Shown here piece by piece: positions 1 through 9,208 of a DNA stretch of 64,000 nucleotides. The stretch covers positions 62,001 to 126,000 of the forward strand of contig NZ_QVMP01000003.1 of the NCBI RefSeq assembly GCF_010501095.1, read 5' to 3'. The position numbers and the translations under genes were made by a program. The notes under the pieces were generated by a model, which was given only the letters and a program-made list of their open reading frames with translations, was not told where the DNA came from and searched no databases. Origin of the DNA: Dysgonomonas sp. 520. Its GTDB lineage: Bacteria > Bacteroidota > Bacteroidia > Bacteroidales > Dysgonomonadaceae. Each line of letters begins with the position of its first letter. Position 1 is the stretch's first letter.

Positions 1-1
1 A

Positions 2-1579
2 ACGGATATGGCAGACGAAATTGTTGTAACAAACGAAATGATGCAACTGAATTTGTCTGGAGATCCGTCGACCCAATATGCCGAAACGGATAACTGGACA
101 TCTTGGGAACTGGCTTATATTGATTACGAATCAGCATCTTCTGTTGCCGACGGGAAAAAGGCTATCACACCATTATTGTTCTCATATCCTGACGGGGTCA
201 GATTGATTGTGGCCGAATCGGATGTTTTGGATTATCCGGGCATGTACATGGTGAAAGACAGTGTCGGTTTTCATGCTGCGTATGCGCAATATCCCGATAG
301 TACGGCTTTGGGCAGTTGGGGATTTGTTTCCGTTGTTCAAAGAACATGCGATTATATCGCAAAAACCAATGGCAAGCGCAACTTTCCGTGGCGTGTATTC
401 ATCCTTACGGACGATGATAAGAGCCTGTTGACGAACGAAGTCATTTACAAACTGGCAGAGAAACAACGTTTCGATAACACATCGTGGATAAAGCCGGGCA
501 AGGCTGTGTGGGAATGGTGGCACGATGCCATGCTGCCGGGTGCGGATATTCCATCGGGTATGCCGAACCGAAATACCGGCCTGTATAAGTTTTATATTGA
601 CTTTGCTGCCGAAAACGGAATCGAATATTTGATGATTGATGCCGGATGGTCTGATATTTTCGACCTCTCGAAAGTGAATCCTAAAGTAAACGTACAGGAA
701 ATCATTGATTATGGAAAATCGAAGAATGTAGGTACATTCCTTTGGTGCGTAGCTATGGCTTTGACAGAGGAAACGGCAGACCAATATTTGAAAATGATTC
801 ATGATTGGGGTGCGGTAGGATTGAAGGTCGACTTCTTCGACAGAGACGATCAGTTGGCGATGGACTGGTATGAAATGATTGCAGCGAAAGCGGCAGAGCA
901 TGAATTGATGATAAACTATCACGGATGTAGCAAACCAACGGGAATGCAACGTACCTATCCCAATATTATCAATTTTGAGGCAGTTCGGGGAGCAGAATGT
1001 TCGAAATGGGATTTGACAGCAAATCCTAAACATCATTTGATATTTCCTTTCACACGTATGTTGGGTGGAAGTCTGGATTATACACCGGGTTCGATGCGCA
1101 ACCGAACACAGAATATGTTCCGTCCTATCGATCCGGGACTACCCTTGACTCAAGGAACAAGATGCCACGAGTTGGCGATGTATGTTATCTACGATCAATA
1201 TTTTGCAATGCTTTGCGATTCGCCAATGGAGTATCGTAAGTATCCCGATATAATGAAATTCTTGTCGGATGTTCCGGTTTCTTTTGATGAAACAATAGTA
1301 TTGGATGCGAAGATAGGAGAATATGCCGTTTTGGCTAAACGAAAAGGTGACGACTGGTATGTTGGTGCATTAACCGATTGGACGGCTCGCAATGTGGATA
1401 TAGATTTCACTTTTCTACAAGAGTGTCACGGTTACACGTTATATTTGTATAAGGATGGAGAAGATGCGAACCAAAATGCGGAAAGTTACTTATACGAAAC
1501 AAAAAAAGTGACATCAGAATCAAAGATTACAATACCACTTTCGGCAGGAGGAGGATTTGTTATGATGCTGAAAAAGTAA
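2..1579 (+). CDS. Glycoside hydrolase family 97, 5'-truncated by window edge
   Basis: Secreted alpha-glycosidase of family GH97, probably an alpha-galactosidase or alpha-glucosidase of the PUL. About 525 residues are visible. The frame is open to the left edge, and alignment with the full 759-residue paralogue at 6910-9189 shows that the signal peptide and first part of the N-terminal sandwich domain are missing, so the ATG at 8 is internal. Conserved blocks shared with the paralogue are LDYPGMYM, SWIKPGKAVWEWWHDAM, GLKVDFFDRDDQ, TGMQRTYPN and NFEAVRGAE. The Asp in KVDFF (codon at 830-832) and a Glu in FEAVRGAE are the likely catalytic residues, as in retaining GH97 enzymes. That mechanism is inferred from family knowledge. 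It ends at AGGGFVMMLKK with no T9SS tail, unlike its paralogue. It lies upstream of SusC in the same direction. Confidence 0.9.
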   Translation, partial: TDMADEIVVTNEMMQLNLSGDPSTQYAETDNWTSWELAYIDYESASSVADGKKAITPLLFSYPDGVRLIVAESDVLDYPGMYMVKDSVGFHAAYAQYPDSTALGSWGFVSVVQRTCDYIAKTNGKRNFPWRVFILTDDDKSLLTNEVIYKLAEKQRFDNTSWIKPGKAVWEWWHDAMLPGADIPSGMPNRNTGLYKFYIDFAAENGIEYLMIDAGWSDIFDLSKVNPKVNVQEIIDYGKSKNVGTFLWCVAMALTEETADQYLKMIHDWGAVGLKVDFFDRDDQLAMDWYEMIAAKAAEHELMINYHGCSKPTGMQRTYPNIINFEAVRGAECSKWDLTANPKHHLIFPFTRMLGGSLDYTPGSMRNRTQNMFRPIDPGLPLTQGTRCHELAMYVIYDQYFAMLCDSPMEYRKYPDIMKFLSDVPVSFDETIVLDAKIGEYAVLAKRKGDDWYVGALTDWTARNVDIDFTFLQECHGYTLYLYKDGEDANQNAESYLYETKKVTSESKITIPLSAGGGFVMMLKK

Positions 1580-2034
1580 TATGAATGTTGCATATTTTTT
1601 GATGAAATACATGTAGAATGCGACAATTCAACATTTGTGTCATTTATTGACAAGTTTGCAATGCAACCGTTTGGGCTTTACCATATAGATTTGCACAATA
1701 GCAGGGCAACTAAATTTGATACTATACCATTTAAAACTCAAAATAACCTAAGATGTATTATAATATATTACGCAATATAAAAAACATAATACTTAACATC
1801 CGCAATTTGGTTGTTACGGGTTGTTTGTTAGAGATACTCACCGCAATTTGTACGGGATTTGGAAAAAATAATCGTTACACAAGAAACCGGATTTTGAGTC
1901 CGTATTCTTATGCCTTACAGCGTCTCGATCGGGAAGTCTGAGCTTTCCGCTCAAGGCGTTGTTGTTTATGTGTATAACTAAAATAAATGAATGTAAATAA
2001 AGTTTTTTTTTATTGAATCTAACTGTTAATATTT
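1580..2034 (+). other. Intergenic leader before susC; no gene seen
   Basis: AT-rich 455-bp gap with no convincing protein or RNA gene. It holds a -7-like TAGATTTG at 1686-1693, but the nearest upstream TTTG (1670-1673) is only 12 bp away, so it is a poor promoter. A short perfect hairpin (TGAGC/GCTCA) is in the segment around 1938-1953 and an uninterrupted T tract precedes the susC start. A long 5' leader for susC is likely but not proven. Confidence 0.35.
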
Positions 2035-5000
2035 ATGAGGAAAACACAATTTTTCATTACACTGTTACTGTTGTTCTTTTGCTTGCCTATGGTAGCGCAA
2101 AACGTTACAGTAAGCGGAACAGTAACAGACGCCTCCGATTCGGAATCGTTAATCGGAGTGAGTGTCGTCGTAAAAGGTACATCCATAGGTACTATTACAG
2201 ACTTTGATGGTAAATACAGTTTGGCTGTGCCATCTAATTCGGAGTTGGTATTTTCTTACTTGGGCTACACGGATAAAGTAGTTAAAGTAGGGAATCAAAC
2301 AACTATTAATGTCAAGCTAGAGAGCAATACTCAAGACTTGGATGAGGTGGTTGTTGTAGGAACTGTTATGAAGAAAAGCGACTTGACAGGAGCCGTTGGT
2401 AGCGTTAGCGGTAAGGTATTATCCGAAAAACCTGTTGTTTCCATAAACCAGGCTCTACAAGGACGTGTAGCCGGTGTTTTGGTAAACAGTGCGGCAAAAC
2501 CGGGTGATGACTCAAGCATCAAGATTCGTGGTATAAATACTATCAACGGATCAACCGACCCTATCTATGTGGTTGACGGTTTGGTTATGGATAATTTCGG
2601 AGGAGGGTTTAACTCTATCAATGTGAACGACATCGAGTCTATCGAAATTATGAAAGATGCTTCTTCCACAGCTCTTTACGGATCTCGTGCAGCAAACGGG
2701 GTTGTTGTGGTTACAACAAAAAAAGGAAAAAGAGGAGATGGCAAAGTAAACTACGATGGATGGTTCGGGTTCCGCACTTATGCGAGTATGCCTAAAAAAA
2801 TGAACTCAAGGCAATTGTACGAACTTCGTCTGGATGCGGCTTCTAATAGTTATAAGGCCACACATCCAAATGCAACAGAAGCCGAATTTGAGCAATTTCT
2901 GAATGATAGGGTATACACTCCATACGATCCGGGAATTCCGGGTAAGACAGACCCAAGTGGAGGTTATGTATTCGGAAAATATGAGATGGATGCATACGCC
3001 GATCCTAACTTCAAAGATTATGACTGGTTGGATGAAGTAACACGTACCGGACTTGAGCAAAATCATGCTGTAAGTTTTTCGGGTGCTTCCGACAAGGGTT
3101 CTTACTTCTTGAGCTTCGGATACTCGGATCAGTCTGCTATGGTGAAAAAACTTAGCAATGAAACCTATACAGGCCGTATCAATGCCGACTTCAACATTAA
3201 GCCTTGGTTGAAGGTAGGAACTAACACTTCTTATGTGCGTTCGGAATCGCAAATTCAAACAAGTAACAATACCGATGCCACCGACGATGTTTATGACAAA
3301 GCTCGTGGCGCGAACCCTATGTTACCAATCAGCGATGTGCTTGTTTTGAATTATGGTGACTATTACGACCAAAACTACTTCAACCCACTGAACACATTGA
3401 GAATAGATAACGACCGCACCCGCAATCGTCTTATCTCATCTAATTTTATAAATGTAAATCCGATAGCAGGATTAAATATTCGTAGTTCTTTCTCATTGAA
3501 CTATTTGGAAGAAACCCGTTTCAGATATACTCCTAATGACATTCAGCAATCGATACGTTATGCTCATAATGGTGAAGCAATGCATACCCGCGATCAGAGA
3601 ATGATGTGGCAATGGGAAAATACAGTGTCGTATGACAAAACATTCGGAATACACCGTATAAATGGAGTATTGGGTACAAGTGCATCCAAAACAGAAAGAG
3701 ACTATATGGGAGGTACAGCTCGCGGATATGATACTAATGTTCTGAATTGGTATGATTTGGGTGGATCGGGTAACGTCGAAAACCGTTCGTTGGTTTCAGA
3801 TTTTGTAACATCTTCACTAATGTCATACTTTGTTCGTGCAAATTATGTTTACGATAATAAGTATTTTTTAACGGCAACAGCTCGTTATGATGGGTCTTCT
3901 AAGTTTAGGTCTGGTAACAGATGGGGACTTTTCCCTTCATTCTCTCTGGCATGGGATATGGTACAAGAAGATTTTATGAAAGATCTGAACTTCATCGACC
4001 AATTGAAACTGCGTGTCGGCTACGGAAAAGTAGGTAATCAGGAAATTGATGATTATTCATATTATACACAGTTCTATGCAAAAGCAACTGCCCTACAATC
4101 GTTGGGTCTGGTGCGTCCCGACAGGATGGGTAACAGAAACATCAAGTGGGAAAGCCAAGGTCAGTTCAATGTTGGTTTCGATTCCGGGTTCCTGAACAAT
4201 AGGATTCGTTTCTCGGCAGATTATTTTCATATAACAAACAAAAACCTGCTAATGAAACGTGAGGTAGCTCCTTCTATGGGACATAAAGATGTGTATGAGA
4301 ATGTAGGAGAGATAGTGAACCAAGGGGTTGAGTTTTCGGTAGAAGCAAAACTTGTGAACACAAGTGATATTAAATGGAACGTTTCGGCAAATATTTCTGC
4401 CGACAACAACGAGGTGAAAAAACTAGTTGGTGGTGTTGATTATGTTTTGAAATATGACAATGACCGCAATCTTCAAAAAGAAGGCAACTTGTTTACAGGG
4501 AAATCTCGTAACACAATTTATATCTGGAAAACCGGAGGTATTGCTCAGGAAGCTGATATGGAACGTTTCAAAGATATGGACTGGGCTGGTCGTCAAGTAA
4601 ATCCGGGTGACTTGTATCCACAAGATATTTCTGGCCCTAACGGAGTGCCTGACGGAAAGATGGACGACTATGACCGTATATTGATTGATGCAGACCCCGA
4701 TTTTTATGGAGGTTTTGCCACAGACTTTACCTACAAGGGTATTTCTTTAAATGCAGTATTTACTTACTCGTATGGTGCTAAAAAACTTAGCTACATTTAT
4801 GAATCGATGATAGGAAGTAATGGTAAAGGGCTTGCATCCAAAGATTTGCTGGATCGCTGGACTCCGGAAAACACAGGAGCTAAATTCCCTCGTCCTATAC
4901 TTAACGACCCTAAGGGAAGTAATTACAGTGTATTCTCTGCCAGCGACATGAACCATTCGGTGCAAAGCGCGTCATATCTGCGTTTATCTACATTAACGTT

Positions 5001-5175
5001 AGCTTATACACTACCTCAATCATTACTTCAAAATGTGAAGATAAGTAATTTGCGCCTCTACGCAACGGCATCTAACTTGTTCTGTATAACTCCATATAAA
5101 GGTTATGATCCGGAAACAGGAGACTGGTATCCTCCAACAAGGATGTTTACGTTCGGTGTAAATCTATCATTCTAA
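2035..5175 (+). CDS. SusC-like TonB-dependent outer-membrane glycan transporter
   Basis: Outer-membrane TonB-dependent channel that imports oligosaccharides together with its SusD partner, which follows 19 bp downstream. 1046 residues. In order: signal peptide (MRKTQFFITLLLLFFCLPMVAQ region), carboxypeptidase-D regulatory-like domain at about 25-100 (SGTVTDASDSESLIGVSVVV), TonB box (DLDEVVVVGT), plug domain at about 120-240 with SIKIRGINTI and PIYVVDGLVM, then the 22-strand barrel to a C-terminus ending in FTFGVNLSF, an aromatic-terminated last strand. The N-terminal regulatory-like domain without an extra STN domain suggests transport rather than signalling to an anti-sigma factor. Length and domain order are those of the family. 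The substrate cannot be read from the sequence. Confidence 0.95.
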   Translation: MRKTQFFITLLLLFFCLPMVAQNVTVSGTVTDASDSESLIGVSVVVKGTSIGTITDFDGKYSLAVPSNSELVFSYLGYTDKVVKVGNQTTINVKLESNTQDLDEVVVVGTVMKKSDLTGAVGSVSGKVLSEKPVVSINQALQGRVAGVLVNSAAKPGDDSSIKIRGINTINGSTDPIYVVDGLVMDNFGGGFNSINVNDIESIEIMKDASSTALYGSRAANGVVVVTTKKGKRGDGKVNYDGWFGFRTYASMPKKMNSRQLYELRLDAASNSYKATHPNATEAEFEQFLNDRVYTPYDPGIPGKTDPSGGYVFGKYEMDAYADPNFKDYDWLDEVTRTGLEQNHAVSFSGASDKGSYFLSFGYSDQSAMVKKLSNETYTGRINADFNIKPWLKVGTNTSYVRSESQIQTSNNTDATDDVYDKARGANPMLPISDVLVLNYGDYYDQNYFNPLNTLRIDNDRTRNRLISSNFINVNPIAGLNIRSSFSLNYLEETRFRYTPNDIQQSIRYAHNGEAMHTRDQRMMWQWENTVSYDKTFGIHRINGVLGTSASKTERDYMGGTARGYDTNVLNWYDLGGSGNVENRSLVSDFVTSSLMSYFVRANYVYDNKYFLTATARYDGSSKFRSGNRWGLFPSFSLAWDMVQEDFMKDLNFIDQLKLRVGYGKVGNQEIDDYSYYTQFYAKATALQSLGLVRPDRMGNRNIKWESQGQFNVGFDSGFLNNRIRFSADYFHITNKNLLMKREVAPSMGHKDVYENVGEIVNQGVEFSVEAKLVNTSDIKWNVSANISADNNEVKKLVGGVDYVLKYDNDRNLQKEGNLFTGKSRNTIYIWKTGGIAQEADMERFKDMDWAGRQVNPGDLYPQDISGPNGVPDGKMDDYDRILIDADPDFYGGFATDFTYKGISLNAVFTYSYGAKKLSYIYESMIGSNGKGLASKDLLDRWTPENTGAKFPRPILNDPKGSNYSVFSASDMNHSVQSASYLRLSTLTLAYTLPQSLLQNVKISNLRLYATASNLFCITPYKGYDPETGDWYPPTRMFTFGVNLSF

Positions 5176-5194
5176 TTTGTAAAAACTGAAATTT

Positions 5195-6811
5195 ATGAAA
5201 ACAAAGAAAATTTACATAAAAACATTAACTATAGCAGTCCTGTTTGCTGCTGGAGCTTTCTCCTCGTGCAGCGATTTTCTGGATCAAGAGCCTAAATCGA
5301 AAGTTCCAACAGAAAACCTGTATCAGGATGTTCAGACGGCAAAAATCGTAATAGACGGTTTGTATGTTTCTTATAACAGGGCAAAAGCCGGACGTGACGG
5401 ATTCACTTTTTCACTTTTGGGTACAGATGAGGTTAAACAAGGAATTGTTCAGATGGGCGATGCCTCTCAGGCTAGCTTAGATTATTACAATGGACGATTG
5501 AACGGAACGTCGCCTCAAGTCAACACAATGTGGTCGAAAAGATGGCCGGCAATAAATACTGCATCCGAAGCCATTTTGGGTTTGAAATTGCTAGCTGATA
5601 AAGAAACGGAAGAAAGTGCGTTGAAAAACATTACGTCGCTCAAAGCAAGTGTACATTTTATCCGTGCAATGTCTATGTTCGAGATTGCTATGTATTGGGG
5701 TGAGATTCCTGTTATAGAAGTTGATGATCTTAAAAATACAGCAAATATAGATAGATCCAGACAGCCTTTGGATGTGGTTTGGAAACAGATTCATGACGAC
5801 CTTGAGTTTGCTTCAAAAAATCTGCCAACAGGTAAACAAGCAAACGGGAATCAGGCTACTCAAGGGGCGGCTATAGCTATGTTGGGCAAACTACACATGT
5901 ATGCTCCGGAAGCAAGCGGTTTCCGTGACTATGACAAAGCCATCGAATATTTTAAGCAGATAGAGAAAACTTACAAACTGGAAACTAAATATGCAACACT
6001 ATTTGATGAATATGGTAAATGTGAGTTCAACTCAAACGAATCGATCTTTGAATTGGATTTCACACCCAACGATCTTGCTCCGGCTCATTGGCAGTGGGAT
6101 ATGGGATCGCGCACGTTAGCAAATTTAGGTGAAAGTTGCTATATCGGAGGCTATGATGTATCTCTGCCCACCGAGTATGCTTATAAAATGAAATCGGATG
6201 GCGGACTATGGGAAGATGGCGACCAACGCCGTGCTGTTAGTATTCGGGAAGACTATACCTATATGGGGGTAACATATACAGTGCCATCGTGGGGAGCTGA
6301 CGAATTAGACCCGCATATCAAGAAATGGGAAGACAGACGTCTCGATAATTACACAAAAGAAGATCAGGCAAAAGATACTAAAAACGGAAGAAGTATGTAT
6401 TGGTCGGGTAAAAACTACCTGTTTTTACGCCATGCCGACATCTTGTTGTGCTATGCAGAATGTTTGAATGAAACAGACAAAACCTCGGAAGCCATGGATA
6501 TGGTTAATACGGTGCGTAAACGTGCTTGGGGAGGAAAACTACCTGCCGACAAAGAATGGAAAGGTTTGTCGAAAGAACAATTCCGTGTCGAAATTATGGA
6601 CGAGCGTATGCGTGAACTTTGCTTCGAAGGATGGCGCAGAATGGATTTGATCCGTACAGGGAAATTTGCCGATCTGATTAAAGAGCGTAACAAATGGGCA
6701 AAAGAATCGGGAACGATCCAAGATTACCATATGCTTTATCCGATACCTGAGGTTGAAATCAAGAACAATCCTTTCATGTCGATGGAAAAGGATCAAAACC
6801 CGGGCTATTAA
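5195..6811 (+). CDS. SusD-like surface glycan-binding lipoprotein (RagB/SusD)
   Basis: Surface lipoprotein that captures glycan and closes over the SusC channel. 538 residues. Lipoprotein signal with lipobox FSSC and acceptor Cys25, followed by SDFLD, an acidic patch of the kind that directs surface export in Bacteroidetes. The alpha-helical TPR-like body follows. The C-terminal part has the typical SusD blocks MYWSGKNYLFLRHADILLCY and LCFEGWRRMDLIRTGKF, and the end YPIPEVEIKNNP is typical of the family. It directly follows SusC, and the next gene is a T9SS-tailed GH97 beyond a strong stem-loop. Confidence 0.95.
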   Translation: MKTKKIYIKTLTIAVLFAAGAFSSCSDFLDQEPKSKVPTENLYQDVQTAKIVIDGLYVSYNRAKAGRDGFTFSLLGTDEVKQGIVQMGDASQASLDYYNGRLNGTSPQVNTMWSKRWPAINTASEAILGLKLLADKETEESALKNITSLKASVHFIRAMSMFEIAMYWGEIPVIEVDDLKNTANIDRSRQPLDVVWKQIHDDLEFASKNLPTGKQANGNQATQGAAIAMLGKLHMYAPEASGFRDYDKAIEYFKQIEKTYKLETKYATLFDEYGKCEFNSNESIFELDFTPNDLAPAHWQWDMGSRTLANLGESCYIGGYDVSLPTEYAYKMKSDGGLWEDGDQRRAVSIREDYTYMGVTYTVPSWGADELDPHIKKWEDRRLDNYTKEDQAKDTKNGRSMYWSGKNYLFLRHADILLCYAECLNETDKTSEAMDMVNTVRKRAWGGKLPADKEWKGLSKEQFRVEIMDERMRELCFEGWRRMDLIRTGKFADLIKERNKWAKESGTIQDYHMLYPIPEVEIKNNPFMSMEKDQNPGY

Positions 6812-6820
6812 TACTCTAAG

Positions 6821-6860
6821 TATCAGCAATAATATGCTTGAGTGTATATTATTGCTGATA
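6821..6860 (+). other. 15-bp perfect stem-loop between susD and GH97
   Basis: Arms TATCAGCAATAATAT (6821-6835) and its exact complement (6846-6860) with a 10-nt loop, 9 bp after the susD stop. No T tract follows, so it is more likely an RNA processing or 3'-end stabilising hairpin than a full intrinsic terminator. It could give SusC/SusD more product than the downstream enzymes. Confidence 0.6.
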
Positions 6861-6909
6861 TTAATTATCTCATAAAAATGAATAGAGATAACCAAAACAA
6901 ACTAAGATA

Positions 6910-9189
6910 ATGAACAAATTTTTATTTTTTACACTGTTTTTTGTAACCGGAACCTTCACTTCGTTGTGGGCTGCCGACTATGATGTGATTTCTCCCAACA
7001 AACAAATAAAAATGAAATTGCATGTCGACGGAGGAACTACGTATGAAGTTTGGCATGGCGAAACACAGTTGATCAAAGAATCAGCCATTAGCTTAAACCT
7101 GTCTGACGGGATGGTTATTGGTGCTGGCTCAATAAAAAAGACCAGCAAAAATACTGTTAACAGTCAGATAGATGTAGTTGTGGGGAAAAACAAAACCCTG
7201 ACTGAAGCATACAATGAACTGACAATAGAGTTCAAAGAAAACTACAGCCTCATTGTAAGAGCTTATGACGAAGGTGTTGCATATCGTTTCGTGACAAATC
7301 TTGATAAAGACATAGTTATAAACAGTGAAACTGCAATTTTCAACTTCGTGGGCAATACGAAGGTCTACTTCCCCGAATGTGATACAAATACTTCTCAAGA
7401 AACCGGAGACAATGGTGTTAAGTATAATATCCATCAGGGTTTTCGCAATTTCGAACGGATATACAACACATACAATATCCCCGGAGCTATTGGGGCGAAT
7501 AAATTTTCGGTTACTCCGGTTTTGTTCGAGTTCACTTCTACTCCTTACAAATTGGTTGTAACGGAAGCCGATACTTATGATTATCCGGGAATGTATATGG
7601 AGCACAATGATGCCGGAGGCAATAGGTCGATGCGTGGAATGTGGGCCAAATACCCTAAAAAAGTAATGGACCCTAACAACTATTACTCCAACCACCTTGT
7701 GTATGAGCGTGAAAACTTTATCGTTAAAACAACAGGTGCACGTACTTTTCCTTGGCGTGTTATAATCCCTGTTGATGAAGATAAAGATTTGTTAAACAAT
7801 GAATTAGTTTACATGCTGTCCGAGCCTTGTAAAATAGCTGATACGTCATGGATCAAACCGGGCAAAACAGCTTGGGAATGGTGGCACAAAGCTATGCTCG
7901 AAGGTGTGGACTTTCCGGTTGGGAATAACAACCTGAGTGTGCAGTTATATAAATATTATATCGACTGGGCATCAGAGAATGGACTTGAGTATATGACTTT
8001 TGATGCAGGATATCATGAAGATTGGCTGTTTGAATTGTGCGATTATGCTAAGACAAAAAATGTAAAAATTATAGTTTGGACGTGGGCTAGTTGTGTCAAC
8101 GAATATTCTGGTGGCGATTGGATTAAGAAAATGAAAGCCTATGGTGTTGCAGGGGTTAAGATCGACTTCTTCGAGCGCAACGATCAGATAGCTATGCGTT
8201 GGGGGCATGAGTTTGCAGAAAGATTGGCAAAGAGTAAAATGGTGGCACTATATCATGGATGCCCTGTACCAACAGGATTGAGCCGTACCTATCCTAATAT
8301 ATTGAACTATGAGGCTGTACGTGGTGCGGAAGATAATTTCTGGAGAAGTATCGTTACTCCCAACTATCATACTCAGTTCCCATTTATACGAGCCCTTGCC
8401 GGTCCGTATGACTATACTCCGGGTTCGTTGCGAAACAAAACAGCAGCAGAGTTTTATCCCGTTGATAAAGACAACACCGTACCTATGAGTATGGGAACAC
8501 GCGCTCACGAACTGTCTATGTATGTGATATTTGACCAATGGTTAGGATATCTGTGCGATTCTCCTACCGAATACAACAAATATCCGGACATACTGGATTT
8601 CCTTAGAACAGTGCCAACCGTTTGGGACAAGACAGTTCCGTTAGATTCCAAGTTGGGTGAATATATATTGATGGCAAAACAAAAAGGCCTAGACTGGTAT
8701 ATAGGTGGAATGAGCAACTGGGACGAGAGATGGGTAGATGTAGATTTCAGCTTCTTGGCCGATGGCGTTACTTATAATGCCACAATACTGAAAGATGCTC
8801 CAAGTTCGAGCACAAAACCTACCGAATACAAGTGCGAAGAGGTTACGATTACGAAAGACACAAAACTAACTATCCGTATGGCAAAAGGCGGTGGTTTTGC
8901 GATCCGATTGAAAGACCCTTCCGGAAGCGGTATAGCTGATAATGATAATGAAAAAACTGCTTTGTCTATTTCGGTAGACAAAGCAACTTCAACTCTTTCC
9001 GTAAAATCGAAAGATCCTATTCAATCTATTCAGGTTTACAACAATGCAGGACAATGCCTGATAAGCAGAAATGTAGCGGAGACCGGATTCACTTCTCAAG
9101 ATATAGACCTGTCCGGAGTTGGTAAAGGATTCTATATTTTAAAAGCAGATACAAAAAACAAGACTTTTACAGAAAAGTTTATTTATTAA
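6910..9189 (+). CDS. GH97 alpha-glycosidase with T9SS sorting domain
   Basis: Secreted GH97 enzyme of 759 residues, about 90 longer than a plain GH97 because of its tail. Signal peptide (MNKFLFFTLFFVTGTFTSLWA) at 1-21, N-terminal super-sandwich domain, (beta/alpha)8 barrel with SWIKPGKTAWEWWHKAM, GVKIDFFERNDQ, TGLSRTYPN and NYEAVRGAED, then the C-terminal sandwich ending at GGGFAIRLKD. A linker leads to a type A T9SS sorting domain of about 70 residues (VYNNAGQCLISRN, GKGFYILKADTKNKTFTEKFIY). The KIDFF Asp as nucleophile, with Ser in place of the Glu of inverting SusB-type members near RTYPN, suggests a retaining enzyme, perhaps an alpha-galactosidase. This mechanism is inferred. It is co-directional with susCD. 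Confidence 0.93.
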   Translation: MNKFLFFTLFFVTGTFTSLWAADYDVISPNKQIKMKLHVDGGTTYEVWHGETQLIKESAISLNLSDGMVIGAGSIKKTSKNTVNSQIDVVVGKNKTLTEAYNELTIEFKENYSLIVRAYDEGVAYRFVTNLDKDIVINSETAIFNFVGNTKVYFPECDTNTSQETGDNGVKYNIHQGFRNFERIYNTYNIPGAIGANKFSVTPVLFEFTSTPYKLVVTEADTYDYPGMYMEHNDAGGNRSMRGMWAKYPKKVMDPNNYYSNHLVYERENFIVKTTGARTFPWRVIIPVDEDKDLLNNELVYMLSEPCKIADTSWIKPGKTAWEWWHKAMLEGVDFPVGNNNLSVQLYKYYIDWASENGLEYMTFDAGYHEDWLFELCDYAKTKNVKIIVWTWASCVNEYSGGDWIKKMKAYGVAGVKIDFFERNDQIAMRWGHEFAERLAKSKMVALYHGCPVPTGLSRTYPNILNYEAVRGAEDNFWRSIVTPNYHTQFPFIRALAGPYDYTPGSLRNKTAAEFYPVDKDNTVPMSMGTRAHELSMYVIFDQWLGYLCDSPTEYNKYPDILDFLRTVPTVWDKTVPLDSKLGEYILMAKQKGLDWYIGGMSNWDERWVDVDFSFLADGVTYNATILKDAPSSSTKPTEYKCEEVTITKDTKLTIRMAKGGGFAIRLKDPSGSGIADNDNEKTALSISVDKATSTLSVKSKDPIQSIQVYNNAGQCLISRNVAETGFTSQDIDLSGVGKGFYILKADTKNKTFTEKFIY

Positions 9190-9208
9190 CAAATTAACCT
9201 AATTAAGT

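Noticed and set aside
182..1036. Long antisense frame opposite the first GH97
   Set aside because: Composition is that of a shadow frame of a real gene; no signal, domain or start context.
1670..1693. Promoter TTTG / TAGATTTG for susC
   Set aside because: Spacing of 12 bp is far from the usual 18-21, so only the -7-like word was noted.
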